This document shows positions 19,385 through 29,159 of a stretch of DNA of 45,378 nt, one piece after another. Each line of letters opens with the position of its first letter. Positions within the stretch are counted from its first letter, which is position 1. Both the position numbers and the translations under genes were made by a program. The DNA comes from Rhodocyclales bacterium (GTDB taxonomy: Bacteria; Pseudomonadota; Gammaproteobacteria; Burkholderiales; Rhodocyclaceae): NCBI GenBank assembly GCA_028292505.1, contig JAQGMF010000040.1:1-45378 (forward strand), given 5' to 3'. The notes under the pieces were generated by a model. The model was not told the DNA's origin and did no database searches. It saw only the letters and a list, made by a program, of their open reading frames with translations.

Positions 19385-20503
19385 ATGAACACCACGCTGG
19401 AACGCATCCTTGTCCCCCTTGGTGCAGTCGTAGTTTCGCTGCTGCTGTTTGCCCTCTTCGTGGCACTGGCGGGTTATCCGCCGCTGGATGTTTTCGCGCT
19501 GCTCTACAAGGGCGGGTTTGGTAGCAGTTTTTCCTGGAACAATTCTCTGCAGCGCGCCGCGCCGCTGATTCTCACCGGGCTTGCAGTGGCCATCCCGGCG
19601 CGTGCCGGGCTGGTCATCATTGGTGGCGAAGGCGCAATGGTGCTGGGCGGTCTCGCGGCAGCAATCGTCGGCGTGTGGGGACCGACGCATATTTCGCTGG
19701 TGGCGCAGATCGCCATGCTGTTCTCGGGCGCGTTGATCGGTGCGATCTGGATCGGCCTGTGCGGCTGGATGCGTCATGCGCGCGGCATAAACGAGACGAT
19801 CAGCAGTCTGTTGATGGCCTATATCGGCATCGCCTTACTCAATCATTTCGTCGAAGGTCCGCTCAAGGACCCGAACAGTCTCAACAAGCCATCGACACCG
19901 CCTATTCCCGACGCCAACATGCTCGGGCTGACACCGGGCTTTGACGTGCACATGGGTCTGTTGATCGGCGTGGTCGTGGCACTCATTGCCTGGGCCGTGC
20001 TGCGATTTACGACATTGGGATTTTCGCTCAAGATCGTCGGCGGCAACCCGCGCGCGGCACAGCTCGCCGGGCTGCGTGTAGGGCGCTGGATCATCGGTGC
20101 CTGCGCGGCGGGGGGCGCGGCGGCGGGGCTGTCAGGCGCCATCGAAGTGGCCGCAGTGCACGGCTCGGCCAATGCGTCGCTCATATCGGGCTACGGCAAT
20201 GCCGGTATCCTGATTGCGTTCATGGCGCGTCACAATCCGCTGGCGATCATCCCTGTTGCCGTGCTCATCGGTGGCATTGGCGCAGCAGGCGGCATGCTGC
20301 AACGTCGTCTGGATATGCCGGATGCCACTGTCATTGTGCTGCAAGGCATGGCCTTCATTGCCATCCTCGCCAGCGAAGCGGTGATGGGTAGCCCATGGCG
20401 GCGCATCGCGCAGCGGCTGTGGGGAATCGAACCGGCGACTGCGCCGATCGCGCCCGCGCCAGTCACGGTTGTAGCCAAATCTTCTTCGCTGGAGGTCGCA
20501 TGA
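19385..20503 (+). CDS. BMP-type ABC transporter permease 1
   Basis: The 372-residue inner-membrane permease resembles YufP/NupP-type components of nucleoside ABC importers. It has about nine or ten hydrophobic segments. The core GLAVAIPARAGLVIIGGEGA and the cytoplasmic loop GGNPRAAQLAGLRVGRWIIG are typical of this permease class. It overlaps the second permease by ATGA at 20500-20503. Confidence 0.92.
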   Translation: MNTTLERILVPLGAVVVSLLLFALFVALAGYPPLDVFALLYKGGFGSSFSWNNSLQRAAPLILTGLAVAIPARAGLVIIGGEGAMVLGGLAAAIVGVWGPTHISLVAQIAMLFSGALIGAIWIGLCGWMRHARGINETISSLLMAYIGIALLNHFVEGPLKDPNSLNKPSTPPIPDANMLGLTPGFDVHMGLLIGVVVALIAWAVLRFTTLGFSLKIVGGNPRAAQLAGLRVGRWIIGACAAGGAAAGLSGAIEVAAVHGSANASLISGYGNAGILIAFMARHNPLAIIPVAVLIGGIGAAGGMLQRRLDMPDATVIVLQGMAFIAILASEAVMGSPWRRIAQRLWGIEPATAPIAPAPVTVVAKSSSLEVA

Positions 20504-21435
20504 GCGCCGCTGCAGAATCCCTCGGCTGGCTCGGCGTGCCGCTCGCCGTTTTTGCGGGCGCGATACGCGTGTCGACACCCTTCATGCTGGTGAGTCTGGG
20601 CGAATGCATCACGGAGAAATCCGGGCGCATCAATCTCGGCCTCGAAGGTATCCTGGTGATGGGTGCGATGGCGGCCTATGCTGCTTCGTTTAAAACTGGT
20701 TCGCCGTGGTTCGGTCTATGGGCGGCGGCTGGCGTCGGCGCCATGTTTGGTCTGTTGCATGGCTTGCTATGCAGCCTCAAACGCGTAAATGACATTGCCA
20801 TAGGTATCGCACTGATGCTGTTCGGTACGGGGCTGGCGTTCTTCCTCGGCAAGCCTTACATCCAGCCCAAGGCGCCGAATCTGCCGTCGATCCCGCTCGG
20901 CTTCTGGACCGACAACCCGCAGCTCGCCAATGCGCTTGATGTGAATCCGCTGTTTCCGGCGGGCGTGCTCCTGGCGTTTTTCCTGCATTGGGCATTCCGC
21001 AACACGAGCTGGGGATTGAAGCTGCGCATCGTCGGCGACAGCGCGGATGCGGCGCTGGCGCTCGGCTACAAGATCATCCCCGTGCGCATCGTCGCCACCA
21101 TGTGCGGCGGCGTGCTCGCAGGCCTCGGCGGCGCATTCTTGTCTTTGTATTACCCCGGTAGCTGGAACGAAGCGCTGTCGAGCGGGCAGGGCATCATCGC
21201 TGTGGCCCTGGTCATCTTTGCGCGCTGGCAGCCGCTGCGTTGCGTCGGTGCTGCGCTGCTCTTCGGTGGAGCCGGTGCACTCGGCCCGGCCTTGCAGGCG
21301 GCCGGTGTGTCGGGTGGCTATCACCTGTTCAATGCCGCGCCGTATGTACTGACCTTGCTGATCCTGATCGTGAGTTGCTCGCCGACGCGCAGTTTGCAGG
21401 GCGCGCCCGGTGAACTCTCATTAACGCGCAGTTGA
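20500..21435 (+). CDS. BMP-type ABC transporter permease 2
   Basis: The 311-residue permease resembles YufQ/NupQ. The family signature TPFMLVSLGECITEKSGRIN followed by LGLEGILVMGA is clear, as is the loop IVGDSADAALALGYKI. GGAGG at 20491-20495 and the ATGA overlap fix the start at 20500. It pairs with permease 1 to form the membrane channel. The amidohydrolase genes downstream start 13 bp after it, which ties transport to hydrolysis. Confidence 0.92.
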   Translation: MSAAAESLGWLGVPLAVFAGAIRVSTPFMLVSLGECITEKSGRINLGLEGILVMGAMAAYAASFKTGSPWFGLWAAAGVGAMFGLLHGLLCSLKRVNDIAIGIALMLFGTGLAFFLGKPYIQPKAPNLPSIPLGFWTDNPQLANALDVNPLFPAGVLLAFFLHWAFRNTSWGLKLRIVGDSADAALALGYKIIPVRIVATMCGGVLAGLGGAFLSLYYPGSWNEALSSGQGIIAVALVIFARWQPLRCVGAALLFGGAGALGPALQAAGVSGGYHLFNAAPYVLTLLILIVSCSPTRSLQGAPGELSLTRS

Positions 21436-21448
21436 CGAGGGAAGTGAC

Positions 21449-22450
21449 GTGAGCGGACTCGGCGGTCTCAACAAATCACCCAATGGCATTATCATAGGGC
21501 TGGTGCAGATCCAGAACCCTTGGGTCGTGACGCGCGACGATCTGGCGGCGCAGACGAAGCGCATCGTCGAGCTGGTCGGCAAGGCGCGCCGCAATAATCC
21601 GGCGATGGACCTGGTGGTGTTCCCGGAGTACAGCCTGCATGGTCTGTCGATGGACATCAACCCTGACATCATGTGCTGGTTGGAAGGGCCGGAAGTCAAA
21701 GCGTTCAAGACCGCCTGCGTCGACAACAAGATATGGGGCTGCTTCTCCATCATGGAGTACAACCCGCAAGGCAACCCCTACAACACGGGTCTGATCATCG
21801 ACGACCAGGGCGAGATTCGTCTCAATTACCGCAAGCTGCATCCCTGGGTGCCGGTCGAGCCGTGGGAACCGGGCAATGTTGGTGTGCCGGTGTGCGACGG
21901 GCCGAAGGGCGCGAAGCTGGGGCTGATCATCTGCCACGACGGCATGTTCCCTGAGATGGCGCGCGAGGCGGCCTACAAGGGCGCGGAAATCATCATCCGC
22001 ACGGCAGGCTACACGGCACCTATTCGTCATACATGGAAAATCACCAATCAGACCAACGCTTTTCACAATCTGGCGCAGACAGCGAGTGTGTGTCTGTGTG
22101 GCAGCGACGGTTCGTTCGACTCGATGGGCGAGGGCATGTTCTGTAATTTCGACGGCACAGTGATGGTGGAAGGCAGCCATCGGCCGGACGAAATCATCAC
22201 CTGTGAAATGCGCCCCGATCTCGTACGTGAAGCGCGCATCCACTGGGGCGTGGAAAACAATATCTACCAACTAGGGCATCGCGGCTACGTCGCAGTGAAG
22301 GGCGGTGCACAGGATTGTCCCTATACCTTCATGCACGACATGGTCGCAGGCAAATACGCTTTGCCGTGGGAGGCCGAAGTGATTCACAAGGACGGCACAT
22401 CCTGCGGCTTCGAGCCGCCGAAGCGCCGTTACAGCGGAGAGAAGAAATGA
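21449..22450 (+). CDS. amiF: AmiF-like formamidase (nitrilase superfamily)
   Basis: This 333-residue nitrilase-superfamily amidase closely resembles formamidase AmiF (334 aa in Helicobacter pylori), which hydrolyses formamide to formate and ammonia. The Glu-Lys-Cys triad is E60 (VVFPEYS), K129 (NYRKLHPW) and C162 ([10 protein letters not shown]). Other family stretches are [17 protein letters not shown] and [16 protein letters not shown]. Translation starts at GTG 21449 after GAGGGAAG, and the resulting N-terminus [10 protein letters not shown] aligns with that of AmiF. Its place between a nucleobase-like transporter and biuret hydrolase suggests it acts on an N-formyl or amide intermediate rather than free formamide. 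That is inference. Confidence 0.88.
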   Translation: MSGLGGLNKSPNGIIIGLVQIQNPWVVTRDDLAAQTKRIVELVGKARRNNPAMDLVVFPEYSLHGLSMDINPDIMCWLEGPEVKAFKTACVDNKIWGCFSIMEYNPQGNPYNTGLIIDDQGEIRLNYRKLHPWVPVEPWEPGNVGVPVCDGPKGAKLGLIICHDGMFPEMAREAAYKGAEIIIRTAGYTAPIRHTWKITNQTNAFHNLAQTASVCLCGSDGSFDSMGEGMFCNFDGTVMVEGSHRPDEIITCEMRPDLVREARIHWGVENNIYQLGHRGYVAVKGGAQDCPYTFMHDMVAGKYALPWEAEVIHKDGTSCGFEPPKRRYSGEKK

Positions 22451-22472
22451 GAGCAGGAAAGAGAGCAAGAAA

Positions 22473-23162
22473 GTGAGTTTCCTCAAATCACAACCCTACG
22501 CATGGCCGTTTGACGGCGAATTGCGACCCGACAATACGGCGCTGATCGTCATCGACATGCAGGTCGACTTCTGCGGCATCGGCGGATATGTCGATCGCAT
22601 GGGCTACGATATCTCGCTGACGCGTGCACCCATCGAGCCGATCAAGCGGCTGATGGCGACGATGCGTGAGAAAGGCTACTGGATCATCCACACGCGCGAA
22701 GGGCACCGGCCGGACCTCTCGGACCTGCCAGCCAACAAGCGCTGGCGCTCGCGGCAAATCGGGACGGATGGCATTGGCATAGGCGATGACGGGCCGTGCG
22801 GGCGCATCCTGGTGCGTGGCGAACCGGGCTGGGACATCATTCCCGAGCTCGCACCATTGCCGGGCGAAATCATTATCGACAAGCCTGGTAAAGGCTCCTT
22901 CTACGCTACGGACTTGCAACTGGTGCTGCGCTCGCGCGGCATACGCAATCTGCTGATTACCGGTATCACCACCGACGTCTGCGTGCACACGACGATGCGC
23001 GAAGCGAACGATCAGGGCTTCGAGTGTCTGCTGGTAGAAGATTGCTGCGCAGCTACGGATCATGAAAATCATCTCGCCGCGATACGCATGGTGCATATGC
23101 AGGGTGGTGTGTTCGGCGCGACGGCAATGAGCGAGGCGGTGATCGAAGGATTGCCAGCTTAA
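22473..23162 (+). CDS. biuH: Biuret hydrolase-like cysteine hydrolase (isochorismatase fold)
   Basis: The 229-residue isochorismatase-like hydrolase matches the BiuH/RutB group. BiuH cleaves biuret to allophanate and ammonia; RutB cleaves ureidoacrylate. The catalytic Asp-Lys-Cys triad is D32 (MQVDFCG), K137 (IDKPGKGSF) and C170 (TTDVCVHTT), with practically the spacing of the described BiuH triad D36-K142-C175. The segments [19 protein letters not shown] and [11 protein letters not shown] are BiuH-like as I remember that family. Start is GTG 22473 preceded by GGAAAGAG. The product allophanate would feed AtzF encoded 8 kb upstream. Confidence 0.87.
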   Translation: MSFLKSQPYAWPFDGELRPDNTALIVIDMQVDFCGIGGYVDRMGYDISLTRAPIEPIKRLMATMREKGYWIIHTREGHRPDLSDLPANKRWRSRQIGTDGIGIGDDGPCGRILVRGEPGWDIIPELAPLPGEIIIDKPGKGSFYATDLQLVLRSRGIRNLLITGITTDVCVHTTMREANDQGFECLLVEDCCAATDHENHLAAIRMVHMQGGVFGATAMSEAVIEGLPA

Positions 23163-23530
23163 AAAACAGAGCTGAGTTTGTGGTTCTCTCCCCAGAAGGA
23201 GGAACGCTTCGTAGTGATGGGGAAGTGAACAGGGTAGTAGCGCGGGAAGATGGAAAAGGCCCCTGTTCAATTCCTCTCCCGGACCGGAACCTCCTCGCGG
23301 GGAGGGAATTGCAAACACCGACAAGACAAATGTAGTCCCCTCCCCCCTCGGGGGAGGGTGTCCCGTCAGGGACGGGAGAGGGGCGTATTCCAGAGACCAT
23401 CCATTGGCCGACGCTTTCCCCTCTCCCGGGCCCGACGGCCCACCCTCTCCCTAATGGAGAGGGGAAGGCAAGCTGCGTCACCATTTGAGCGTGAAACTGT
23501 CGCGTGCAATATATTACAAGGACATAGACC
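23163..23530. other. Repeat-filled gap between biuH and ATPase gene
   Basis: No gene is visible. Besides repeat copy 3 (23335-23470) the first half (about 23190-23310) has looser C-rich/G-rich inverted words (CTCTCCC, GGGGAGGG), probably a decayed copy of the same family. AAGGA just before 23531 is the ribosome binding site of the next gene. Confidence 0.65.
23335..23470. repeat. CCCTCTCC-family inverted repeat, copy 3
   Basis: This is a reverse-orientation relative of copy 2. 23375-23398 is the exact complement of 19231-19254, and 23441-23457 the exact complement of 19172-19188. It lies inside the transporter operon, between biuH and the ATPase gene. Confidence 0.8.
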
Positions 23531-25090
23531 ATGATTCCCATCGAAGCAGTCCGCCGTGCCACAGGCGCCATGGCGCTCGACGTGCTGCACATGTCCAAGC
23601 ATTTCGGTTCGCTTGCCGCGCTTGATGACGTCTCAATATCCATTCCGGCAGGCAGCTTTCATGCGCTGCTCGGCGAGAACGGGGCGGGCAAGAGCACGCT
23701 GGTGAAATGCCTCGTCGGCTTCTACAAGCAGACTGCCGGCAGTGTGATGATCGATGGCCGCGAGACCGACATCCCGACGCCAACGACGGCGTCCGCGCTG
23801 GGCATTGGCATGGTCTATCAGCACTTCACGCTGGTGCCGTCGATGACGGTTGCGGAGAATCTCGTCGCTGCGCGTGGTGCGCTGCCGTGGAAACTCAACT
23901 GGAAGGCCGAGAAGAAGGCACTGACGGAATTCATGGAAACGGTGCCCTTCAAACTGCCGCTCGATAAGCCCGCTTCTTCGCTCGCTGCAGGCGAGAAGCA
24001 GAAGGTTGAAATCATCAAGCAGCTCTACCTCAAGCGACGTTTCCTGATTCTCGATGAACCAACCTCCGTGCTCACGCCCGACGAAGCCGACGAGGTGCTC
24101 GGCTTCGTTCACGGACTGACGCGTCAACGCACGCTAACGGCCGTAATGATCACGCACAAATTCCGTGAAGTGATGGCTTATGCCGATGCGGTGACGGTAC
24201 TGCGTCGCGGCAAGATGGTCGGCAGTGGACTGGTCAAGGATCTCAGCGTCGACGCCATGGCCGAGATGATGGTCGGCAGCAAGGTCAATACCGGCAAGCA
24301 TCGCGCAGAACGCACCGCTGCCGCGGAAGCCGCGCCACGCCTGCATCTGCAAGGCGTGACAGCGCTTGGCGACAACGGTTTGCCGGCCGTGCATGGGCTG
24401 AGTCTGGCTGTGCGTCCGGGCGAGATACTGGGTATCGCCGGAGTCTCCGGCAATGGACAACGCGAGCTGGCAGAAGTGCTCAACGGCCAACGCACGCTGC
24501 ATGCGGGCAGCATAATGATAAACAATGTCGAGTTCACTGGTTCGCGCCGCGAGCGTGCCGAACTTCGCGTTTTTAGCCTGCCCGAAGAGCCTTTGAAGAA
24601 CGCCTGCGTCGGCCCCGTTTCCGTCGCCGACAATATGGCGCTGCGAAATTTTGACCAGATACCGTTGTCGCGTTTCGGCATCATCAACAGCCGCGCTCTG
24701 CGCGCGCAGGCTACGCGTTTCGTCGAGGCCTTCCGCGTCAAAACCCAGGGCATTGACGCGCCCATCTCATCGCTGTCGGGCGGCAATGTGCAACGCGCTG
24801 TGCTCGCGCGAGAACTCTCCTGGCCCGTTGACGTACTCATCGTCGCCAACCCGGTCTTCGGCCTCGACTTCGCCGCCGTCGCCGAGACACATGCCCGCAT
24901 CATGGGCGCCCGCGCTGCGGGCGCAGCCATCCTGCTGATCAGCGAAGACCTCGACGAACTACTCGAACTCGCCGATCGCATCGCCGTGATCAGCGAAGGC
25001 AAGCTGGTGTACGAAACCGACGCCGAGACCGCCGACGTGCGCACGCTGGGACATTACATGGGCGGCGGGCATCACGCGGAAGCGGCGTGA
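23531..25090 (+). CDS. BMP-type ABC transporter ATP-binding protein, two ABC domains
   Basis: The 519-residue protein fuses two nucleotide-binding domains, as in YufO/NupO and sugar-importer ATPases. Domain 1 (about residues 15-250) has Walker A LLGENGAGKSTLVKC, signature LAAGEKQKVEIIKQL and Walker B FLILDEPTSVL. Domain 2 (about 270-510) has a changed Walker A GVSGNGQREL, signature LSGGNVQRAVLAREL and Walker B VLIVANPVFGLDF. A degenerate second Walker A is normal for this family. It should energise the permeases encoded at 19385 and 20500, though a repeat and two enzyme genes intervene. It converges on cysK. Confidence 0.92.
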   Translation: MIPIEAVRRATGAMALDVLHMSKHFGSLAALDDVSISIPAGSFHALLGENGAGKSTLVKCLVGFYKQTAGSVMIDGRETDIPTPTTASALGIGMVYQHFTLVPSMTVAENLVAARGALPWKLNWKAEKKALTEFMETVPFKLPLDKPASSLAAGEKQKVEIIKQLYLKRRFLILDEPTSVLTPDEADEVLGFVHGLTRQRTLTAVMITHKFREVMAYADAVTVLRRGKMVGSGLVKDLSVDAMAEMMVGSKVNTGKHRAERTAAAEAAPRLHLQGVTALGDNGLPAVHGLSLAVRPGEILGIAGVSGNGQRELAEVLNGQRTLHAGSIMINNVEFTGSRRERAELRVFSLPEEPLKNACVGPVSVADNMALRNFDQIPLSRFGIINSRALRAQATRFVEAFRVKTQGIDAPISSLSGGNVQRAVLARELSWPVDVLIVANPVFGLDFAAVAETHARIMGARAAGAAILLISEDLDELLELADRIAVISEGKLVYETDAETADVRTLGHYMGGGHHAEAA

Positions 25091-25136
25091 CGTCGACCGC
25101 GCTTCAAGCGAAGCGCGTGCGACTATCTCCGCGCGA

Positions 25137-26069
25137 TCAAACCGCCAGATGCTCGTACAGCGCCGTCGACAGATAGCGCTCACCAAAGCTCGGGATGATC
25201 ACCACGGTCGTCTTGCCCTTGTTCTCTGGCCGCCCGGCCACTTGCAGCGCCGCCCAGATTGCGGCGCCTGAGGAGATACCAACGAGCAAGCCTTCTTCGG
25301 TGGCCGCGCGCCGCGCGAGCTCGAAAGTGTTGGCGTTGTTGACGCGGATGACTTCGTCATAAACCTCGGTATTGAGAATGCTCGGTATGAATCCCGCGCC
25401 GATGCCCTGGATCGGGTGTGGCCCGCGTTGGCCGCCAGAGAGCACCGGGCTGGCGTCGGGCTCGACGGCGATGACCTGTACGCCCGGCTTGCGCGACTTG
25501 AGCACTTCACCGACGCCGGTGATGGTGCCGCCTGTACCGATGCCGGCGACGAAGATGTCGACGCTGCCCTCCGTGTCGTGCCAGATTTCTTCCGCCGTGG
25601 TGTTGCGATGGATTTGTGGATTGGCGGGATTGTCGAATTGCTGTGGAATGAAGTAGCGCGCATCGCTGGCAGCGAGTTCGTTGGCGCGCTTGATGGCGCC
25701 GGGCATGCCTTCCGGCCCGGGCGTGAGAATGAGGTCGGCGCCGTAGGCCTTGAGCAGCAGGCGGCGCTCCTTGCTCATCGTTTCCGGCATGACAAATGCA
25801 CATTTGTAGCCGCGCGCCGCGCACACCATGGCCAGGCCGATGCCGGTGTTGCCGGAAGTGGGTTCGAGGATGATGGTATCGGCCTTGATCTTGCCCGCCT
25901 TTTCGGCGGCGTCGATCATGGCCATGGCGATACGGTCCTTGACGCTATGCGCCGGATTGAAGAATTCGAGTTTGGCGAGCACCGTGCCGTCGATGCCGGC
26001 AGTGAGGCGGTTGAGCTTGACGAGCGGGGTGTTGCCGATCAGATCGGTGATGGAATTTGCAATGCGCAT
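25137..26069 (-). CDS. cysK: Cysteine synthase A
   Basis: O-acetylserine (thiol)-lyase makes L-cysteine from O-acetylserine and sulfide with PLP. The 310-residue protein shows the Schiff-base lysine in [15 protein letters not shown] (K44), the substrate loop [13 protein letters not shown] and the PLP-phosphate loop [20 protein letters not shown] precedes the ATG at 26069. It stands alone between the transporter operon and the heptose gene. Confidence 0.96.
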   Translation of the reverse strand: MRIANSITDLIGNTPLVKLNRLTAGIDGTVLAKLEFFNPAHSVKDRIAMAMIDAAEKAGKIKADTIILEPTSGNTGIGLAMVCAARGYKCAFVMPETMSKERRLLLKAYGADLILTPGPEGMPGAIKRANELAASDARYFIPQQFDNPANPQIHRNTTAEEIWHDTEGSVDIFVAGIGTGGTITGVGEVLKSRKPGVQVIAVEPDASPVLSGGQRGPHPIQGIGAGFIPSILNTEVYDEVIRVNNANTFELARRAATEEGLLVGISSGAAIWAALQVAGRPENKGKTTVVIIPSFGERYLSTALYEHLAV

Positions 26070-26205
26070 GAGGTTCTCCTGTGGAAAGGTGCTGGCGGAG
26101 AGATTCTATGCTTGCCGGAGCCGGGCGTGGTGCAGTTCGCTTCGCTCACTGGCGCCCTACCGACTTGCGAGGATACAGGTAACGCGTGGGTACGCCATGC
26201 CCACC

Positions 26206-26721
26206 CTACAGCGAGCGAATCTTGCCCAGCAACGCCGTGGTCGAACGCGCGTGCTCAAAGGGGATGGAGTGCACGCTGCCGCCCCAACTCATGACCTCGG
26301 CATAGCCGACGATTTTTTCGACGGGCCAGTCGCCGCCTTTGACGAGTACATCAGGCTTGCATTGCAGGATGCGTTCGATGGGGGTGTCTTCGTCGAACCA
26401 GGTGACGACATCGACGCAGCCGAGTGCGGCCATGATGGCAGCGCGGTCGGCGAGGTTGTTGATCGGGCGATCGTCACCCTTGCCGAGGCGTCGGACGGAA
26501 GCGTCGGTGTTGAGCGCGACGATCATGGCGGCGCCAAGGGCGCGTGCCTGGCCGAGATAGGTGACATGGCCGCGGTGCAAGATGTCGAAGCAGCCGTTGG
26601 TGAAGACCAGTGGCCGCGCGATATGATGCTTGCGCAAGTGCTCTACAAGATCTTCGGGCGCGACGATCTTGTCTTCAAACGTCGGTCGTGGATAGCCAGG
26701 TGACAACTTGTCCTCAGGCAC
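26206..26721 (-). CDS. rfaE2: Heptose 1-phosphate adenylyltransferase (stand-alone HldE C-terminal domain)
   Basis: This cytidylyltransferase-fold enzyme activates D-glycero-beta-D-manno-heptose 1-phosphate with ATP to ADP-heptose for LPS core synthesis. The nucleotidyltransferase motif is [20 protein letters not shown]; later motifs are [25 protein letters not shown] and [12 protein letters not shown]. In E. coli this domain is fused to a kinase in HldE; here it is separate, as is usual in Betaproteobacteria. No ATG fits; a GTG at 26721 gives 171 residues and overlaps the stop codon of the upstream diiron gene by 8 bp. A longer frame to 26811 would run inside that gene. Confidence 0.93.
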   Translation of the reverse strand: MPEDKLSPGYPRPTFEDKIVAPEDLVEHLRKHHIARPLVFTNGCFDILHRGHVTYLGQARALGAAMIVALNTDASVRRLGKGDDRPINNLADRAAIMAALGCVDVVTWFDEDTPIERILQCKPDVLVKGGDWPVEKIVGYAEVMSWGGSVHSIPFEHARSTTALLGKIRSL

Positions 26722-27541
26722 CGGCGTATTGCTTGCGGAAGCGGTTGAGGTCGGTGATCGTTTCGAATTCCTGCTCGAAGAGCATCGACAAGTTGCGCAG
26801 GATGCCGGCAATGACGCGCATTTCCTGGTCCTTGCCGAACATGATCTGCGTATCGAGCCAGCGTTCGAGCCATGCCGGATCGGGCAGGCGCGATTGCACC
26901 GTGTCGTTCGGGAAGAGTTCCTTGTTCACGTGCAGATTGGTTGGGTGCAGCGGCTTGCCGGAGCGTGAGCTGGAAGCCATGAGCACGCCGATCTTGGAGA
27001 AAGCTGCGCGTGCTGCATTGCCGGTCTGCTCGATGGCGCGTTTCATGAACTTCAGATAAGCGCCGCCGTGGCGCGCTTCATCGCGCGAGAGGTGGTCGTA
27101 GATTTTCTTGATGACCGGTTCGGTATGCCAATCGGATGCGCGGCGATACCACTGGGTCAGGCGCACTTCGCCGCAGAAATGCAGCATGAGTGTTTCGAGG
27201 TGCGGGGCGGGTTCGAATTCGAAGCGCACGGCGTGCAGTTCTGCCTCCGTCGGCATGAGTTCTGGACGGAAGCGGCGCAGATATTCCATCAGCACCAGCG
27301 AGTGTTTCTGCTCTTCGTAGAACCAGATCGACATGAAGGCCGAGAAGTCTGAATCGTGCTTGTTGTCGCGCAGGAACATCTCGGTGGCGGGCAGGGCCGA
27401 CCATTCAGTGATGGCATTCATCTTGATGGTGAGTGCCTGCTCTTCAGTCAGCAGCGTGGGATCGAATTCGGCCCAGGGGACGTCCGTAGACATGTTCCAG
27501 CGGGCAGATTCAAGCGATGCGAACAGTTCCGGATAAAGCAT
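26714..27541 (-). CDS. Ferritin-like diiron protein
   Basis: This 275-residue helical protein carries a complete pair of diiron half-sites, E46 with E77-x-x-H80 (YEEQKH) and E125 with E155-x-x-H158 (DEARHGG). That pattern is shared by acyl-ACP desaturases and other ferritin-like oxidases. It may oxidise a lipid or act in oxygen-dependent chemistry; the substrate is unknown. It is co-transcribed with the heptose gene and diverges across about 300 bp from a lipid-modification operon (FAD amine oxidase, DUF1365, Cfa-like). This makes a lipid substrate plausible but unproven. Confidence 0.8.
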   Translation of the reverse strand: MLYPELFASLESARWNMSTDVPWAEFDPTLLTEEQALTIKMNAITEWSALPATEMFLRDNKHDSDFSAFMSIWFYEEQKHSLVLMEYLRRFRPELMPTEAELHAVRFEFEPAPHLETLMLHFCGEVRLTQWYRRASDWHTEPVIKKIYDHLSRDEARHGGAYLKFMKRAIEQTGNAARAAFSKIGVLMASSSRSGKPLHPTNLHVNKELFPNDTVQSRLPDPAWLERWLDTQIMFGKDQEMRVIAGILRNLSMLFEQEFETITDLNRFRKQYAGA

Positions 27542-27839
27542 GTTTGTAGGGGTCTCTCGTTAAGCGGCTTACGCGTTGACTCGCATACGTCGTGCCGCGC
27601 GGCATCACTGCGCCGGCGCACTTGCAGGGCAATATTGTACCTCGCGTGGGAGGGAAAGTAAGAGGCAGCCTGTTCTGCCTGGAGGGCCGTCTGCGGGTTG
27701 GCGAACAATGTGCATCCATGGGCAGGTCTTGCACGTATGCCTTACCGAGAATCTGGATTGCAACAACGGGGCGAGGCCAAGCATGAGGATGGGGGAATTT
27801 CCGGAAGACGCTGGTCCGGCAGGCGCAGGGGAACAGGCC

Positions 27840-29159
27840 ATGCGCATTGCCGTGGTCGGTGCGGGTGTGGCGGGGCTGGGGGCGGCGTGGCTGCTGTCCA
27901 GACGTCATCAGGTGACGTTGTTCGAGGCCGGCAATTACCTGGGCGGCCATGCCAATACGGTCGATGTCACGCTCGAAGGCGTAACGCATCCCGTGGATAC
28001 GGGTTTTCTCGTTTTCAACCGGCGCACCTATCCGAATCTTTGCGGATTATTCCGTGAGCTCGATGTGCCGGTCGCGAAGAGCGAAATGTCCTTCGCGGTC
28101 AGTCTCAAAGCGCCGCATATCGAGTGGGCTGGCACCGATCTGCTATCGCTGTTTGCGCAACGCTCCAATCTCGGGCGCTCCGCTTTCTGGGGCATGCTTT
28201 CGGATATCTTCCGCTTCAATCGCGAGACCACACGTCTGGCGCGCGAGCATGCCGCGCCCGACATGTCGCTCGGCGAATATCTCGATCGCCATCGGTATGG
28301 CGAGGCTTTTCGTTACTGGTACCTCGTGCCGATGGCGGCGGCCATCTGGTCCTGCCCGACGCAGCGCATGCTGGCTTATCCGCTGTCGACCTTCCTGCGG
28401 TTTTGTCACAACCACGGCCTGCTGCAGATATTCGATCGCCCGCAGTGGATGACGGTTGCCAACGGTTCGCGCAGTTACGTGCAGCGTATGGCAGCGAGTT
28501 TGCAGGATATACGTTTGTCATTGCCGGTGCTGTCCGTCGAACGCGATGCCGGCGGGGCAAGCGTGGTCAGCCGTCATGGCGTCGAGCGCTTCGATGCCAT
28601 CATTTTCGCTTGTCATAGCGATCAGGCGCTGCGCATTCTCGACGGCCATGCCTCGCCACTGGAGCGTGCCGTGCTGGGCGCGGTCGGCTACCAACATAAC
28701 CGCGCCGTGTTGCATACCGACACGCGCCTGCTACCACGTCGCGAACGTGCCTGGTCGGCGTGGAACTACATGGCCGGCGAGGGCGCGGCCGATCAGCGGC
28801 CGGTCAGCGTTTCCTACCTGCTCAATCGCTTGCAGCCGATGCCGTTCAAGACACCGCTGGTGTTGTCGCTGAATCCATTCGAGGCGCCTGCAGCCGACAA
28901 GCTGATCCAGACTTTCGAATACGAGCATCCGGTATTCGACCAGGCGGCCATCGACGCGCAGGCGCATCTGCCGATGCTACAAGGGCGCAATCGCACCTGG
29001 TTTTGCGGTGCATGGAGCGGCTATGGCTTTCATGAGGATGGCCTGAAATCGGCGGTGGACGTGGCTGCCACGCTGGGTGTCGTGGCCCCGTGGCGTGCGC
29101 GACCTCTGACACTGACCTCCCTCGGCCACATGACCAACCTGCAGGGAATTCCAGCATGA
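27840..29159 (+). CDS. FAD-dependent amine oxidase-like oxidoreductase
   Basis: The 439-residue flavoprotein begins with the dinucleotide-binding motif AVVGAGVAGLGAAWLLSRR and the following GNYLGGHANTV. It ends with WFCGAWSGYGFHEDGLKSAV, the C-terminal FAD motif of this family. Proteins of this type recur next to DUF1365 and Cfa-like genes and are thought to act on membrane fatty acids. I prefer the ATG at 27840 because AGGGGAA lies just upstream; ATGs at 27783 and 27789 would add about 17-19 residues. Its stop overlaps the next start (ATGA). Confidence 0.85.
   Translation: MRIAVVGAGVAGLGAAWLLSRRHQVTLFEAGNYLGGHANTVDVTLEGVTHPVDTGFLVFNRRTYPNLCGLFRELDVPVAKSEMSFAVSLKAPHIEWAGTDLLSLFAQRSNLGRSAFWGMLSDIFRFNRETTRLAREHAAPDMSLGEYLDRHRYGEAFRYWYLVPMAAAIWSCPTQRMLAYPLSTFLRFCHNHGLLQIFDRPQWMTVANGSRSYVQRMAASLQDIRLSLPVLSVERDAGGASVVSRHGVERFDAIIFACHSDQALRILDGHASPLERAVLGAVGYQHNRAVLHTDTRLLPRRERAWSAWNYMAGEGAADQRPVSVSYLLNRLQPMPFKTPLVLSLNPFEAPAADKLIQTFEYEHPVFDQAAIDAQAHLPMLQGRNRTWFCGAWSGYGFHEDGLKSAVDVAATLGVVAPWRARPLTLTSLGHMTNLQGIPA

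Noticed and set aside
22473..23162. RutB of the pyrimidine Rut pathway
   Set aside because: Motif spacing and the [19 protein letters not shown] stretch are shared by RutB and BiuH, but no other rut gene is present whereas atzF is, so BiuH is preferred; RutB is not fully excluded.
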